From Phycisphaerae bacterium (GTDB taxonomy: Bacteria; Planctomycetota; Phycisphaerae; UBA1845; Fen-1342): 64,000 nucleotides of DNA. The stretch covers positions 124,001 through 188,000 of the forward strand of contig JANQFV010000037.1 in assembly GCA_028277645.1 (NCBI GenBank), given 5' to 3'. A model generated the notes under the pieces. It saw nothing but the letters and a program-made list of their open reading frames with translations, had not been told where the DNA came from and searched no databases. This document shows positions 49,499 to 58,504 of the stretch, piece after piece; position 1 is the stretch's first letter, and the number at the start of each line of letters is the position of its first letter. The translations under genes and the position numbers were made by a program.

Positions 49499-49668
49499 GT
49501 CCATGGGCGAACTGTATCTGCAAGGATGGTTGGGCACGCAAGAAACGCGCGCCGCGTCAACCACGCTTACGACCGCTGGCAGCCCCGCCCGCATCCGGGC
49601 GTCGTCACAGTCGACCGCAGGACGTCCTGCCGCGCTACGCATCGGCATAACCCAGGAAGGAGCCGCGG

Positions 49669-49914
49669 ATGTTGGTGCTCTCAAGACAACGCGACGAATC
49701 AATCATCATCGGCGACAACGTGCAAATCACGATCGTCGATATTCGCGGAGACAAGGTGCGCCTGGGCATCGAAGCCCCCTCCGAAATCTCCGTTCACCGC
49801 AAGGAAGTTTTCGACGCCATTCAACGCGAGAATCGCAAGGCGTCTGCCGTTACCACGGAGGACCTGGCGCAGGCGACCCCGCCCAAACGGGCGGCGCGTC
49901 CCCGCAGCAAGTAA
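49669..49914 (+). CDS. csrA: carbon storage/flagellin translational regulator CsrA
   Basis: An 81-aa Csr[21 protein letters not shown] and the second-strand [20 protein letters not shown] contain the RNA-binding residues, including the GxxVRLGI loop and the early [17 protein letters not shown] forms the helix. The tail ([20 protein letters not shown]) is longer and more basic than in E. coli (61 aa). It binds GGA motifs over ribosome sites. It is placed between fliW and the flagellin genes, as in Bacillus and many other bacteria where it represses flagellin. AAGGAG lies at proper distance before ATG 49669. Confidence 0.96.
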   Translation: MLVLSRQRDESIIIGDNVQITIVDIRGDKVRLGIEAPSEISVHRKEVFDAIQRENRKASAVTTEDLAQATPPKRAARPRSK

Positions 49915-49986
49915 CCCTTCGTTTTTCCATCACGCCCTGCGTAATCCCCGTTCGAAAATCTCGCTACTCAGCCACGAACCGTTCAA

Positions 49987-49992
49987 GGAGGA
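49987..49992 (+). promoter_or_regulatory. ribosome site of flagellin 1 made of two GGA triplets (candidate CsrA site)
   Basis: AAGGAGGATGG precedes ATG 49999 with a 7-base spacer. GGA at 49987-49989 and again at 49990-49992 overlaps the Shine-Dalgarno, the usual position for CsrA repression. With fliW and csrA just upstream this is a likely target. The site is inferred, not shown. Confidence 0.45.
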
Positions 49993-49998
49993 TGGCCA

Positions 49999-51429
49999 AT
50001 GGCTCGCATTAACACGAACATCTCTGCATTGACCGCTCAGCGTAACCTCAACAGCAGTTACGCCAGTTTGAACACGACCATGGAGCACCTTGCTACCGGA
50101 CTGCGTATCTCCCGGGGCAAGGACGATCCCGCCGGCCTGATCGTCTCGGAGCGGCTCCGCGCCGAAATCAGCGCCGTCGGCCAGGCGATCTCCAATACCC
50201 AGCGCGCCAAGCTCATTGTCTCGACGGCCGAGGGGGCCCTCGACGAAGTGGCTACGCTGCTCAAGGACATCCAGACCAAGGTGGTCGAGGCCGCCAACGA
50301 AGGCGCGTTCTCGGAAGACGAGATCCGCGCCAACCAGTTGCAGATCGACTCCGCGATCGACAGCATCACGCGCATCGCCAACACAACCAGCTTCGCCGGC
50401 CGCAAGCTGCTGGACGGCTCGCTGTCCTATACGACCAGCGGAATCGACTCCGACGCAGTCCGCACACTCCAGGTGCATTCCGTTCAGTTCGGTTCGCGCA
50501 CAACCGTGCCGGTCAACATCGAAGTGCAGACTGCCGCCGAACAGGCCGAGCTCCAGTTCCCCTACGGCGCGCTGGCCGCCGGCGCCAGCACGGTCACGAT
50601 CGAGCTGGCTGGTCCCAAAGGCGTCACCACCATGACGTTCGCCAACGGCACCGCTGCCTCCGCCATCGCCAACGCGATCGTCGCCGAAGCGGACGCCACC
50701 GGCGTCTCCGCCACGGTCTCGGCCACGGCGACCTCCGGCTTCCGCCTGTACTCCCGAACCTATGGTTCCAGCGAGTTCGTCCGCATCCGCGTCTTGTCCG
50801 AGTCGCCGTCTGACTTCCCCACCACCGGCGGAACAAACGGCAAGGAGGACTATGGGACCGACGCCGTCGCGACGATCAACGGTTCCCTGGCCGGCGCCGA
50901 TGGCAACCACCTGACGATCAAGAACTCCGCCCTGGACCTCGAGTTCAACGCCGCCGCTTCGGCCTACACGACTTCGTTCAACATTACCGGCGGCGGTGCT
51001 CTCTTCCAGGTCGGCCCGGAGGTCAACACGAACCTGCAGGTGAATCTGGGCATTGACGCGGTGAATGCCTCTCACCTGGGGACGGATGAAATCGGGTTCC
51101 TTTCTCAACTCAAGACCGGCCAGGACTATGCCCTGTCGGAGCAGGAATATGCGCGGGCCTCGGAGATTCTCTCCAAAGCCATCAACCAGGTTTCCATGGT
51201 TCGCGGTCGGCTGGGTTCCTTCGAGCGCAACACGCTCGACACGAATATGAACCAGCTCACGATCACCAAGGAGAACCTGACGTCTGCGGAGTCAGCCATC
51301 CGCGATGCGGACTTCGCGTATGAAACCTCCCGTCTGGCCCGCGATCAGGTCATGGTGAACGCCGGCACGACAATTCTGACGCTGGCAAACCAGACGAACC
51401 AGTCCGTGCTGCGATTGCTAGGCGGATAA
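49999..51429 (+). CDS. fliC: flagellin 1
   Basis: A 476-aa filament subunit. The conserved N-terminal D0/D1 segment (RINTNISALTAQRNLNSSYA, RISRGKDDPAGLIVSERLRA) and the C-terminal segment (SAINQVSMVRGRLG-like INQVSMVRGRLGSFERNTLD, then SAIRDADFAYETSRLARDQV) are both present. The variable D2/D3 region (~165-375) differs from flagellin 2 except around SRTYGSSEFVRIRVL. It is exported by the flagellar type III system with no signal peptide. Ribosome site GGAGG overlaps possible CsrA triplets. Confidence 0.97.
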   Translation: MARINTNISALTAQRNLNSSYASLNTTMEHLATGLRISRGKDDPAGLIVSERLRAEISAVGQAISNTQRAKLIVSTAEGALDEVATLLKDIQTKVVEAANEGAFSEDEIRANQLQIDSAIDSITRIANTTSFAGRKLLDGSLSYTTSGIDSDAVRTLQVHSVQFGSRTTVPVNIEVQTAAEQAELQFPYGALAAGASTVTIELAGPKGVTTMTFANGTAASAIANAIVAEADATGVSATVSATATSGFRLYSRTYGSSEFVRIRVLSESPSDFPTTGGTNGKEDYGTDAVATINGSLAGADGNHLTIKNSALDLEFNAAASAYTTSFNITGGGALFQVGPEVNTNLQVNLGIDAVNASHLGTDEIGFLSQLKTGQDYALSEQEYARASEILSKAINQVSMVRGRLGSFERNTLDTNMNQLTITKENLTSAESAIRDADFAYETSRLARDQVMVNAGTTILTLANQTNQSVLRLLGG

Positions 51430-51450
51430 AACCGTTTCGCACGGCAGAAT

Positions 51451-51539
51451 GAGAACGGCGGGGGGCCGATAAGGACGCCCGTCGTTCTCGCCTGATGGCC
51501 CCCGTACACGGTTCGCGACTCCGGCTCGTGTACGGGGGC
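51451..51539 (+). terminator. two tandem hairpins after flagellin 1
   Basis: Hairpin one pairs GAGAACG (51451-51457) with CGTTCTC (51483-51489). Hairpin two has perfect 13-bp arms, GCCCCCGTACACG (51498-51510) and 51527-51539. There is no T-run. They could stop most transcription or stabilise the 3' end of the abundant flagellin mRNA. Confidence 0.6.
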
Positions 51540-51569
51540 AACACTTGCGCGTCCGGCGCGCAAAGTTAC

Positions 51570-51597
51570 TAAAGCAACCCCGTAGTCACGTCGATGC
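51570..51597 (+). promoter_or_regulatory. weak sigma-28-like promoter ahead of flagellin 2
   Basis: TAAA at 51570-51573 and GTCGATGC at 51590-51597 are separated by 16 bases. The consensus is TAAA-N15-GCCGATAA; the second box matches at five of eight. It lies 130 bases before ATG 51727. The call is tentative. Confidence 0.3.
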
Positions 51598-51726
51598 CCC
51601 TCACGGTTGAAGTGAGTGCCGGTGCTCGGCTCACGGAGCGATCATCCGAACTCACCATGAGAATCAGGCCGCGGCCGCCCCGCGTTTTACGGACTTGCGG
51701 GATGCCGCCCTTGGAGGCGCAGGCCA

Positions 51727-53142
51727 ATGAGTCGCATCAACACCAACGTCACGTCCCTCATCTCGCAGCGCATTCTGGGTAACCAAAACAACGCCCTGAA
51801 TGAGTCGCTGAAACGACTCAGCACCGGTTTCCGCATCAACACCGGCAAAGACGACCCGGCCGGTCTGATCGCTTCCGAGACCATGCGCGCTGAGATGCGG
51901 GCAGTCCAGGCCGCCCAGACGAACGTCTCACGCGCAATGAACGTCGTCTCCGTGGCAGAGTCCGGCTTGAGCGAAATCAACCGGATGCTGAACGATCTCG
52001 AGGACCTCGTCGACCGTTCGGCCAATGAGTCGGGGATCAGCGACGAGGAACGCGATGCGAATCAGCAGGAAATCGACCTGATTCTGCAATCGATCAACCG
52101 CATCGCCAACAGCACGGAGTTGCAAGGCCGCAAGCTGCTGTCCGGCGACCTGTCGTACACGACGCAGAATGTCGACACCGCCGACATCGCTAACCTGCAG
52201 CTCAACTCCGTCCGTGTCCCACAGGGCGGCAACCGCACGGTCGCGATCGACGCAACCGACGCCGCCTCGCAGGCCATCATCACGTATGACGGCGGAGCGA
52301 TCAGTGCCGCTTCCTCGATCACCGTCGAGATCGCCGGCAACCTCGGAACCGAGCGCTTCACTTTCTCCAACGCCGCGCTGACGGATATGTCGACGGCTAT
52401 CAACCAGGCCACGCAGAACACCGGCGTCGAAGCCCTCGTGTCAGGCACCGACCTGATCATTCAGAGCAGCAACTACGGGTCCGAGGAATTCGTCCGCATC
52501 CGCGTGCTCGACACCGGCAAGACCTTCTCCACTGACGCCACCGAAGACTTCGGGAATGACGTTACTGCAACCGTCAATGGCCAGTCGGTGACGGGCAGTG
52601 GTCTCGACCTGAGCGTGCGAACGACAACGCTCGACGCCGAGATTACGCTGGCCGAAGCCTTTGGCAGTGTGACCTCCGGCGGCATCTCCTCGTTCGAAGT
52701 CACAGGGGGGGGGGCCCAATTCGCCATCGCGCCCAAGCTCGACCTCAACGGGCTCGCCTCACTCGGCATCTCGTCGCTCACCACCGGGTCGCTCGGAAAT
52801 GCCAATGCCGGCTATCTGTACGAGATTGGCTCCGGCGAAGCGTACGCTCTGGATCAGAGCCAAGCCTTTGGCGCGCAGTCCATCGTGCGCGAGGCCCTGA
52901 ACCAGGTGGCCACGCTCCGCGGCCGGCTCGGATCGTTCCACAAGAACACGCTGGAAACGGCCTCGAGCGCGTTGGCGGTCCAACACGAGAACATCGCCGC
53001 CGCCGAGAGTATCCTGCGCGATACCGACTTCGCGGTAGAGACGAGCAATCTCACCCGGAACCAGATTCTGGTCCAGTCGGCCACGAACGTACTGCGATTG
53101 GCGAACGCGCAGCCGCAGCAGGTACTCGCGCTCATCGGATAA
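51727..53142 (+). CDS. fliC2: flagellin 2
   Basis: A 471-aa second flagellin. N-terminus RINTNVTSLISQRILGNQNN and STGFRINTGKDDPAGLIASE; C-terminus EALNQVATLRGRLGSFHKNT and SILRDTDFAVETSNLTRNQI with LRLANAQPQQVLALIG. It shares the architecture of flagellin 1, including a similar SSNYGSEEFVRIRVLDTGKT block, but the two are clearly diverged, so they probably serve different parts of the filament or different conditions. Its ribosome site (TTGGAGGCGCAGGCCA) also contains a GGA triplet. Confidence 0.96.
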   Translation: MSRINTNVTSLISQRILGNQNNALNESLKRLSTGFRINTGKDDPAGLIASETMRAEMRAVQAAQTNVSRAMNVVSVAESGLSEINRMLNDLEDLVDRSANESGISDEERDANQQEIDLILQSINRIANSTELQGRKLLSGDLSYTTQNVDTADIANLQLNSVRVPQGGNRTVAIDATDAASQAIITYDGGAISAASSITVEIAGNLGTERFTFSNAALTDMSTAINQATQNTGVEALVSGTDLIIQSSNYGSEEFVRIRVLDTGKTFSTDATEDFGNDVTATVNGQSVTGSGLDLSVRTTTLDAEITLAEAFGSVTSGGISSFEVTGGGAQFAIAPKLDLNGLASLGISSLTTGSLGNANAGYLYEIGSGEAYALDQSQAFGAQSIVREALNQVATLRGRLGSFHKNTLETASSALAVQHENIAAAESILRDTDFAVETSNLTRNQILVQSATNVLRLANAQPQQVLALIG

Positions 53143-53190
53143 CACAACCGCAAGCGGCTCCGCCCGCCTGACTACGCCTGATTTCCCTCC

Positions 53191-53215
53191 CGGGCCTCGG
53201 CAATCCCGAGGCCCG
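53191..53215. terminator. bidirectional terminator between flagellin 2 and cardiolipin synthase
   Basis: A perfect 10-bp stem (CGGGCCTCGG, 53191-53200, with 53206-53215) and a 5-base loop lie between convergent genes. The T-content after it is low (CTCCCATTTCC). Confidence 0.65.
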
Positions 53216-53271
53216 CTCCCATTTCCAGGCCACCACGGTGCCATCCACTGACAATACGTGTCCACGACGCT

Positions 53272-54720
53272 TCAGAGCAACGGCGCAAACAAACGCGCCA
53301 CACCCTCCCCCAGTTGCCGCAGCGCTCCCTTGCTCCACACGTCGTGCGGCATGATGCGGCGACCGCCATCGCAGTAGGCATCAATCACGTGCGTCAGGGC
53401 GCCAGCCACGGCATGATCATACAACAGGGACGTCACCTCGAAGTTCAACCTGAAGCTGCGCGCGTCCATGTTCGCGGACCCGAGCAGGGCGTAACGGTCA
53501 TCCACCGTGATGATCTTCGCGTGCAGGACGCCGGCGTCGTACTCGACGATCTCAACGCCTGCCGCCACCAGTTCACTGTAGAAGCTGCGTGCCGCCCACA
53601 GGGCCAGCGCCGAGTCACTACGGGTCGGCAGGACCAGGCGAACGCGCACGCCGCGATAGCACGCGTGCATCAGCGCCCAGCGCACGGCCGCGTCCGGGAC
53701 AAAATACGGCGTCACGATGCGCAGCGACTCCCGCGCTGACGCAACCACCGCAAAGAGCACCTGCCCCAGAATGCTGGTCGGCTGATCGGGCCCGGTCGGC
53801 AGGATCTGTACGCGTGACGACCCGGCCGCCTCCTGCACGGGAAAGTACACGTCGTGATCGAGCCGCTCCCGCGCCGCGAAGTACCAGTCTTCGGCGAACA
53901 CCTGCTGGAGAAGTGTGGATGTCGGGCCGCAGATCCGCAGGTGGGCATCGTGCCACGGCGTTCGGTCGTGCGCCCGTCCGCGGTATTCATCGCCGATGTT
54001 CTGGCTACCCATGAACGCGATGCGGCCGTCGATCACGGCGATCTTGCGGTGGTTGCGTAGGTGCAGACTCCACAGCTTGCGCACCCGCAACTGGTGCAAT
54101 GGCGTGAAGAACGCGACCTGCACTCCCGCGCCCCGCAGCGGTCGTACGAAGCCTTCGCGCAGACGCCAGCAACCCACCGCGTCGAGCAGCAGCCGCACCT
54201 TCACGCCCGCCCGGGCGCGGTCGATCAGGAGTTGGCGATAGTAACGCCCCGTTTCGTCCGGCTGCCAGATGTAGTACTCCAGGTGAATGTGATCCCGGGC
54301 TGTGCGCAAGGCTTCGTCCAGCGCCGCGTGCGTTTCCTCCGCATCCGTGAAGACGCGCACATCATTGCCGGTCGTCACCGGCATCTGCGACAGTCGCGCC
54401 CCTAACTGCTCGACCCCAGCCAGATCTTCCGGCAGCGTCTGCGCCTCGGCTGAACTGTGCGGGTCGGTGCGCTCGCGCGCCTGGACCTGTAAACTCTGCA
54501 AGAGATGGGCCACGCGACGTCGTCGCCGCCCCACTTTGCGCCGCAACCGCCCCGACCCGAACACCCAGTACAGAACCATCCCCACGGCTGGCAGTGTGAT
54601 CACCGCCAGGATCCACGCGATCATCGCAGTTGGCTCATCCCGCCGCCGCAGGATGCGTATGACCAGGACACCGGCGATGAGGAAGTGCAATTCGACGAGC
54701 ACCGTAGGGAGCCACGTCAT
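53272..54720 (-). CDS. cls: cardiolipin synthase (phospholipase D family)
   Basis: A 482-aa membrane enzyme. Two N-terminal membrane helices (~5-22 and ~33-53, MIAWILAVITLPAVGMVLYW) precede two PLD domains. The first HKD-type motif reads HLRNHRKIAVIDGRIAFMGS and the second HAKIITVDDRYALLGSANMD, both with His, Lys and Asp in place. It condenses two phosphatidylglycerol molecules (or PG with PE) to cardiolipin in the inner membrane. The length matches bacterial Cls. It converges on the flagellin genes and seems to be a single-gene unit. Confidence 0.94.
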   Translation of the reverse strand: MTWLPTVLVELHFLIAGVLVIRILRRRDEPTAMIAWILAVITLPAVGMVLYWVFGSGRLRRKVGRRRRRVAHLLQSLQVQARERTDPHSSAEAQTLPEDLAGVEQLGARLSQMPVTTGNDVRVFTDAEETHAALDEALRTARDHIHLEYYIWQPDETGRYYRQLLIDRARAGVKVRLLLDAVGCWRLREGFVRPLRGAGVQVAFFTPLHQLRVRKLWSLHLRNHRKIAVIDGRIAFMGSQNIGDEYRGRAHDRTPWHDAHLRICGPTSTLLQQVFAEDWYFAARERLDHDVYFPVQEAAGSSRVQILPTGPDQPTSILGQVLFAVVASARESLRIVTPYFVPDAAVRWALMHACYRGVRVRLVLPTRSDSALALWAARSFYSELVAAGVEIVEYDAGVLHAKIITVDDRYALLGSANMDARSFRLNFEVTSLLYDHAVAGALTHVIDAYCDGGRRIMPHDVWSKGALRQLGEGVARLFAPLL

Positions 54721-54770
54721 GCCGTCATTCTCGCTGCGCGCCGGGAGGCGTCAACGCGCGGGCCGCCGGG

Positions 54771-55634
54771 TCATTTTGGCGGCGGCACATCCACGTCGTA
54801 GCCCAGCAGATCGTAGAGCTCTGCCCGCGTCTGCATCCGGTCCAGCAACGTCTTCTGAGTGCCGTCCGCGCGTAGCGCCTCCAGGGCGTCCGTCACGGCC
54901 TTCATCGCGATCCGCTGAAGCGTGACCGGGAAGATCACGATGCGATAACCCATCGCGGCGAACTCGTCGACGCGCAGGTATGGCGTGCGCCCGAACTCGG
55001 TCATGTTCGCCAGCAGCGGAGCTGGGACGTCATTCGCGAATCGTTCGAGCTCTCCCCGGTCTTGTAGCGCCTCCGGGAAGATCATGTCGGCGCCGGTTTG
55101 CAGATACGCATTAGCCCGTGCTACGGCGTCGTCGTACGAAGTTACGCCCCGTGCATCGGTCCGTGCGATGATGAGGAAGTCGGGGTCGTGCCGCGCGGCG
55201 ACCGCTGCCGCGATCTTCTCGCAGAACTCGCTCGGGTCCACGAGTCGTTTGCCCGACAGATGGCCACACCTTTTCGGGAACTCCTGATCTTCAAGGTGCA
55301 AACCGCTGAGTCCCGCGTGCTCGAACTCCTCCACCGTCCGCGCCGCGTTGTCCGCGCCGCCGAAGCCGGTGTCCGCGTCAGAGATGATCGGTATGGAAGT
55401 CACCGCCGCGCAGCGCCGCGCGTGATAAGCCGCCTCGGAAAGTGTCGTCAGCCCGATATCAGGCACGCCCACCATGCTGTTGGCCAACGCGCCGCCGGAC
55501 AGGTACAGACCTTCGAATCCGGCCTGCTCGACGGCCCGCGCGGTCAGCGCGTTGAAGGCACCGGGCATGACCACTGTGCGGTCACGAATCGCGGCGCGTA
55601 GCCGGGCCGAACGGGATGGCTTGGGCTCGTTCAT
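54771..55634 (-). CDS. prpB: 2-methylisocitrate lyase-type enzyme (isocitrate lyase/PEP mutase family)
   Basis: A 287-aa TIM-barrel enzyme with the diagnostic active-site loop KRCGHLSGK and metal-binding DADTGFGG, LHLEDQEFPKR and IIARTDARG. The length matches PrpB (~295). It splits 2-methylisocitrate to pyruvate and succinate. The order on the minus strand, prpD, citrate synthase, then this gene, completes a methylcitrate cycle for propionyl-CoA. Other members of this family, such as oxaloacetate decarboxylase or phosphonopyruvate hydrolase, are less likely given the neighbours. Confidence 0.88.
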   Translation of the reverse strand: MNEPKPSRSARLRAAIRDRTVVMPGAFNALTARAVEQAGFEGLYLSGGALANSMVGVPDIGLTTLSEAAYHARRCAAVTSIPIISDADTGFGGADNAARTVEEFEHAGLSGLHLEDQEFPKRCGHLSGKRLVDPSEFCEKIAAAVAARHDPDFLIIARTDARGVTSYDDAVARANAYLQTGADMIFPEALQDRGELERFANDVPAPLLANMTEFGRTPYLRVDEFAAMGYRIVIFPVTLQRIAMKAVTDALEALRADGTQKTLLDRMQTRAELYDLLGYDVDVPPPK

Positions 55635-55659
55635 CGACGGGTCGGTTTGCCTCGCGCGA

Positions 55660-56946
55660 TCAGCCGCGCTTTTCGATCGGCACGTACGGCCGCTCGGTCG
55701 GCCCTGTGTAGACCTGGCGCGGCCGGTAGATGCGCCCGTTGGGGTTGTTGCGAACTTCGTGCCAGTTCGCGATCCAGCCGGGCATACGGCCGATTGCGAA
55801 GAGCACGGTGAACATGTTCAACGGGATATTCGCCGCCCGCATGATGATCCCGCTGTAGAAATCACAGTTGGGATACAGTTTGCGCTCGATGAAGTACTCG
55901 TCGTGCAACGCGACGTCTTCCAGCTTCTTGGCCAGTTCCAGCAGCGGATCCTGAATTCCCAGCTTGTCCAGCACGCGATCGCACGACGCCTTGATGATCT
56001 TGGCCCGCGGATCGAAGTTCTTGTACACCCGGTGCCCGAAACCCATCAGCCGGATGCCCGACGACTTGTCCTTCACCTTCGCAATGAAGCTGTCGAGCGA
56101 TTCACCGCTCTCGTGAATCCTGGTCAGCATGTCGATGACCGCGACGTTCGCACCGCCGTGCAGCGGCCCCCACAACGCGCACACGCCCGCAGCGCAGGAC
56201 GCGTAGAGATTGGCCATGCCCGAGCCGACCATGCGTACGGTCGACGTCGAGCAGTTCTGCTCGTGATCGGCGTGCAACAGCAGGATCTGGTCAATCGCCC
56301 GCACCAGATCCGGATCAGGCGTCCAGTCCTTGTTCGGCATGCCGAACATCATGTGCAGGAAATTCGCCGTGTACGGCAGGTCAAACCGCGGGTAGTTCAT
56401 CGGCAGACCCTGCGAGATGCGATAGCTCGCAGCGGCAATGGTGCGCGTCTTGGAGATCAGCCGGGCCGCCGACTCCTTGAACCTCTTCTCTTCAACCGCA
56501 CGTAATGCGGGCTCGAAACAACCGGCAGCGTTAATCATCGCGGAGAGAATCGCCATCGGCGGCGCGTCGTCGGGGAACGACTCGAACTGGCTCCGCATGC
56601 TCTCGTGGATAAACATGTGATCGGTCAGCAGGTCGTCGAATTCCTGGTACTCCGTCTGGGTCGGCAGCTCACCGAATATGAGCAGGTAGGCCGCCTCGAC
56701 AAAATCGGAATGCTCGGCGAGCTGTTCGATCGGATAGCCACGGTAGCGCAGAATGCCGTTCTCGCCATCGATGTAGGTGATTCCACCTGCGCACGAGCCG
56801 GTGTTACCGAAACCATCATCGTACGTGATCAATCCCGACCCGGCCCGCAGCTTCATGATGTCGATCGCGTGCTCGTCCTCTGAGCCGATGATCACGGGCA
56901 GTTCGTGGGTCTTACCGGCATACGTCAACGTAGCTTTCGCACTCAT
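55660..56946 (-). CDS. citrate/2-methylcitrate synthase (type II, GltA-like)
   Basis: A 428-aa synthase, the same length as hexameric E. coli GltA. It has the N-terminal beta-strand domain (SCAGGITYIDGENGILRYRG), the catalytic His in LLHADHEQNCSTSTVRM, the CoA loop GPLHGGANVAVIDML and the second His in MGFGHRVYKNFDPRAK. It condenses acetyl-CoA, or propionyl-CoA, with oxaloacetate. Between prpD and prpB it may act as PrpC, but classic PrpC is shorter (~375-390), so it could be the main citrate synthase or a dual-use enzyme. The ribosome site GGAAGGTGG precedes ATG 56946. Confidence 0.9.
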   Translation of the reverse strand: MSAKATLTYAGKTHELPVIIGSEDEHAIDIMKLRAGSGLITYDDGFGNTGSCAGGITYIDGENGILRYRGYPIEQLAEHSDFVEAAYLLIFGELPTQTEYQEFDDLLTDHMFIHESMRSQFESFPDDAPPMAILSAMINAAGCFEPALRAVEEKRFKESAARLISKTRTIAAASYRISQGLPMNYPRFDLPYTANFLHMMFGMPNKDWTPDPDLVRAIDQILLLHADHEQNCSTSTVRMVGSGMANLYASCAAGVCALWGPLHGGANVAVIDMLTRIHESGESLDSFIAKVKDKSSGIRLMGFGHRVYKNFDPRAKIIKASCDRVLDKLGIQDPLLELAKKLEDVALHDEYFIERKLYPNCDFYSGIIMRAANIPLNMFTVLFAIGRMPGWIANWHEVRNNPNGRIYRPRQVYTGPTERPYVPIEKRG

Positions 56947-57033
56947 GGTTCCACCTTCCGCGTCGAGAAATCTCTACGTGTCACACTTGAATTGTAGTCC
57001 TGACCGGCATCCCGATCTGGGCGCCCGCGACCA

Positions 57034-58389
57034 CTAGAACGTTTCAAACTCCAGCAACGGTGCGATGTCGTCGAGTTCGTCCAATCCAAGACTCATCTGC
57101 ACAATGCGCTCGGCCGTCGCCTCACTCACGATACCTGTTGCCTGGCGTTTGAACTTGGCGATCACCTCTTCGTCGGTCATAGGATTGCCCGCGTGACCGC
57201 GCGGATACTTGACCAGCTTCTCGAGCGTACGTCCATCCCTCAGCTTCACGATCAGCTTGTTTGGAATCCCGTCCGGATAGCCGGCGTTGCACTCGTCGGT
57301 CTCGACGATCCTGATCCGGTCGAGCAGTTGCAGCACCTGTGTGTCACGGATGTTCTCATCGCTGAACGACTCGCGCGTCACATCGCCGTCACGCAACGCC
57401 AGCACGACGCAGTAGCCCATGCTGTGATCCGCCGTCTCGCGGCTGGTCGGACGCCACTTTTCGGGTTCGCTGCCGATGATGCTGACAGCAGCTTCGAAAC
57501 TCTCGATCAGAATCTCATCGATGTTCCCGCAGCCACCGATCTCCGGCCGCAGTTGCAGTGCGGCGTCGATCGCCGATTGCGAGTGATACTCCGCCGGCCA
57601 GTATTTGATGTACGTCTTGCAGATCATCCAATCGTCGGCGTCCCTGGCCCAATTCAGGTCGAACGCGCCCGTGACCATGTTGAACAGTCCCTTCGGGCCT
57701 TCGAAGATCTCGTGCGGACCGGTCAACCCCAAACGCGCGAGATTCGCCGCGAATACACCGTTGCGCGCCGCGTTCGAGAACGCACAGGCCTTCCAATCCG
57801 AGATCTGCCCCGTGCGCGTCTGGCGCGTTGCAAAATTGCACACACCTGCCAGGCCCAGAGCATGAACAGTCTGCTCGGTCGTGAGCCCATACAACTTAGC
57901 CGCCAGTAGCGCTGTCGACGATGCACCATACGTCACATGATCCCACCCATGCGCCCGCAACGATGCCGCATCACATAGCCGACACTGCAGTTCGTAACCA
58001 AGCGCCGCCGCCGTGATAACGTCCTTGCCGCCGCGCCCGGCTGTCTGTGCGATGGCCCACGCTGCCGGCAGGTTGTCGCTCGGATGCGCGGGCTCTTTGC
58101 TCAGGTACGTGTCGTTGAAATCGAGGTATCGGACCAGGGCCCCGTTGCTGAACACCGCTAAGTCCGGCGTAGTCCTGTGGTTGCTCCCGAGCAGGCTGGC
58201 GCCGTTCGGAAATGCGACACCGCCCGCCACCTCCCGCGCCACGCGCGCCGGACGGCTCTTCCACGCCCCCAACGCGCAACCGATCGAGTCCAACACGCGC
58301 CGCTTCACTTCATGCCGGACCGCCTTGCCCAGCGTCTCGTAGGTGGTCGCCACCGATCGCGCTGCGATCGCTTCCGCCAATGTCGCCAT
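57034..58389 (-). CDS. prpD: 2-methylcitrate dehydratase (MmgE/PrpD family)
   Basis: A 451-aa MmgE/PrpD family protein. It has RRVLDSIGCALGAW near the start, the LDFNDTYLSKEPAHPSDNLP substrate loop, GLAGVCNFATRQTRTGQISD and the IKYWPAEYHSQSAIDAAL region. The second domain ends with PRGHAGNPMTDEEVIAKF. It dehydrates 2-methylcitrate to 2-methyl-cis-aconitate. AGGAG lies six bases before ATG 58389. It begins the prpD/citrate synthase/prpB set; the 87-base gap to the synthase is consistent with one operon. Confidence 0.9.
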   Translation of the reverse strand: MATLAEAIAARSVATTYETLGKAVRHEVKRRVLDSIGCALGAWKSRPARVAREVAGGVAFPNGASLLGSNHRTTPDLAVFSNGALVRYLDFNDTYLSKEPAHPSDNLPAAWAIAQTAGRGGKDVITAAALGYELQCRLCDAASLRAHGWDHVTYGASSTALLAAKLYGLTTEQTVHALGLAGVCNFATRQTRTGQISDWKACAFSNAARNGVFAANLARLGLTGPHEIFEGPKGLFNMVTGAFDLNWARDADDWMICKTYIKYWPAEYHSQSAIDAALQLRPEIGGCGNIDEILIESFEAAVSIIGSEPEKWRPTSRETADHSMGYCVVLALRDGDVTRESFSDENIRDTQVLQLLDRIRIVETDECNAGYPDGIPNKLIVKLRDGRTLEKLVKYPRGHAGNPMTDEEVIAKFKRQATGIVSEATAERIVQMSLGLDELDDIAPLLEFETF

Positions 58390-58504
58390 TGGATCTCCTA
58401 AACTGAATTACGCCCGGTGAATTGTGGCCGAAACCACTGCCGGTCGCAACGCCCCGGAGGCTCTGGTGACGACCCTCCGGAGCGGGCAGGTTACAATGGA
58501 GGCG

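Noticed and set aside
49476-50012. A 178-codon frame from the fliW-csrA gap through csrA.
   Set aside because: It is antiphase to csrA and the flagellin start, with random composition.
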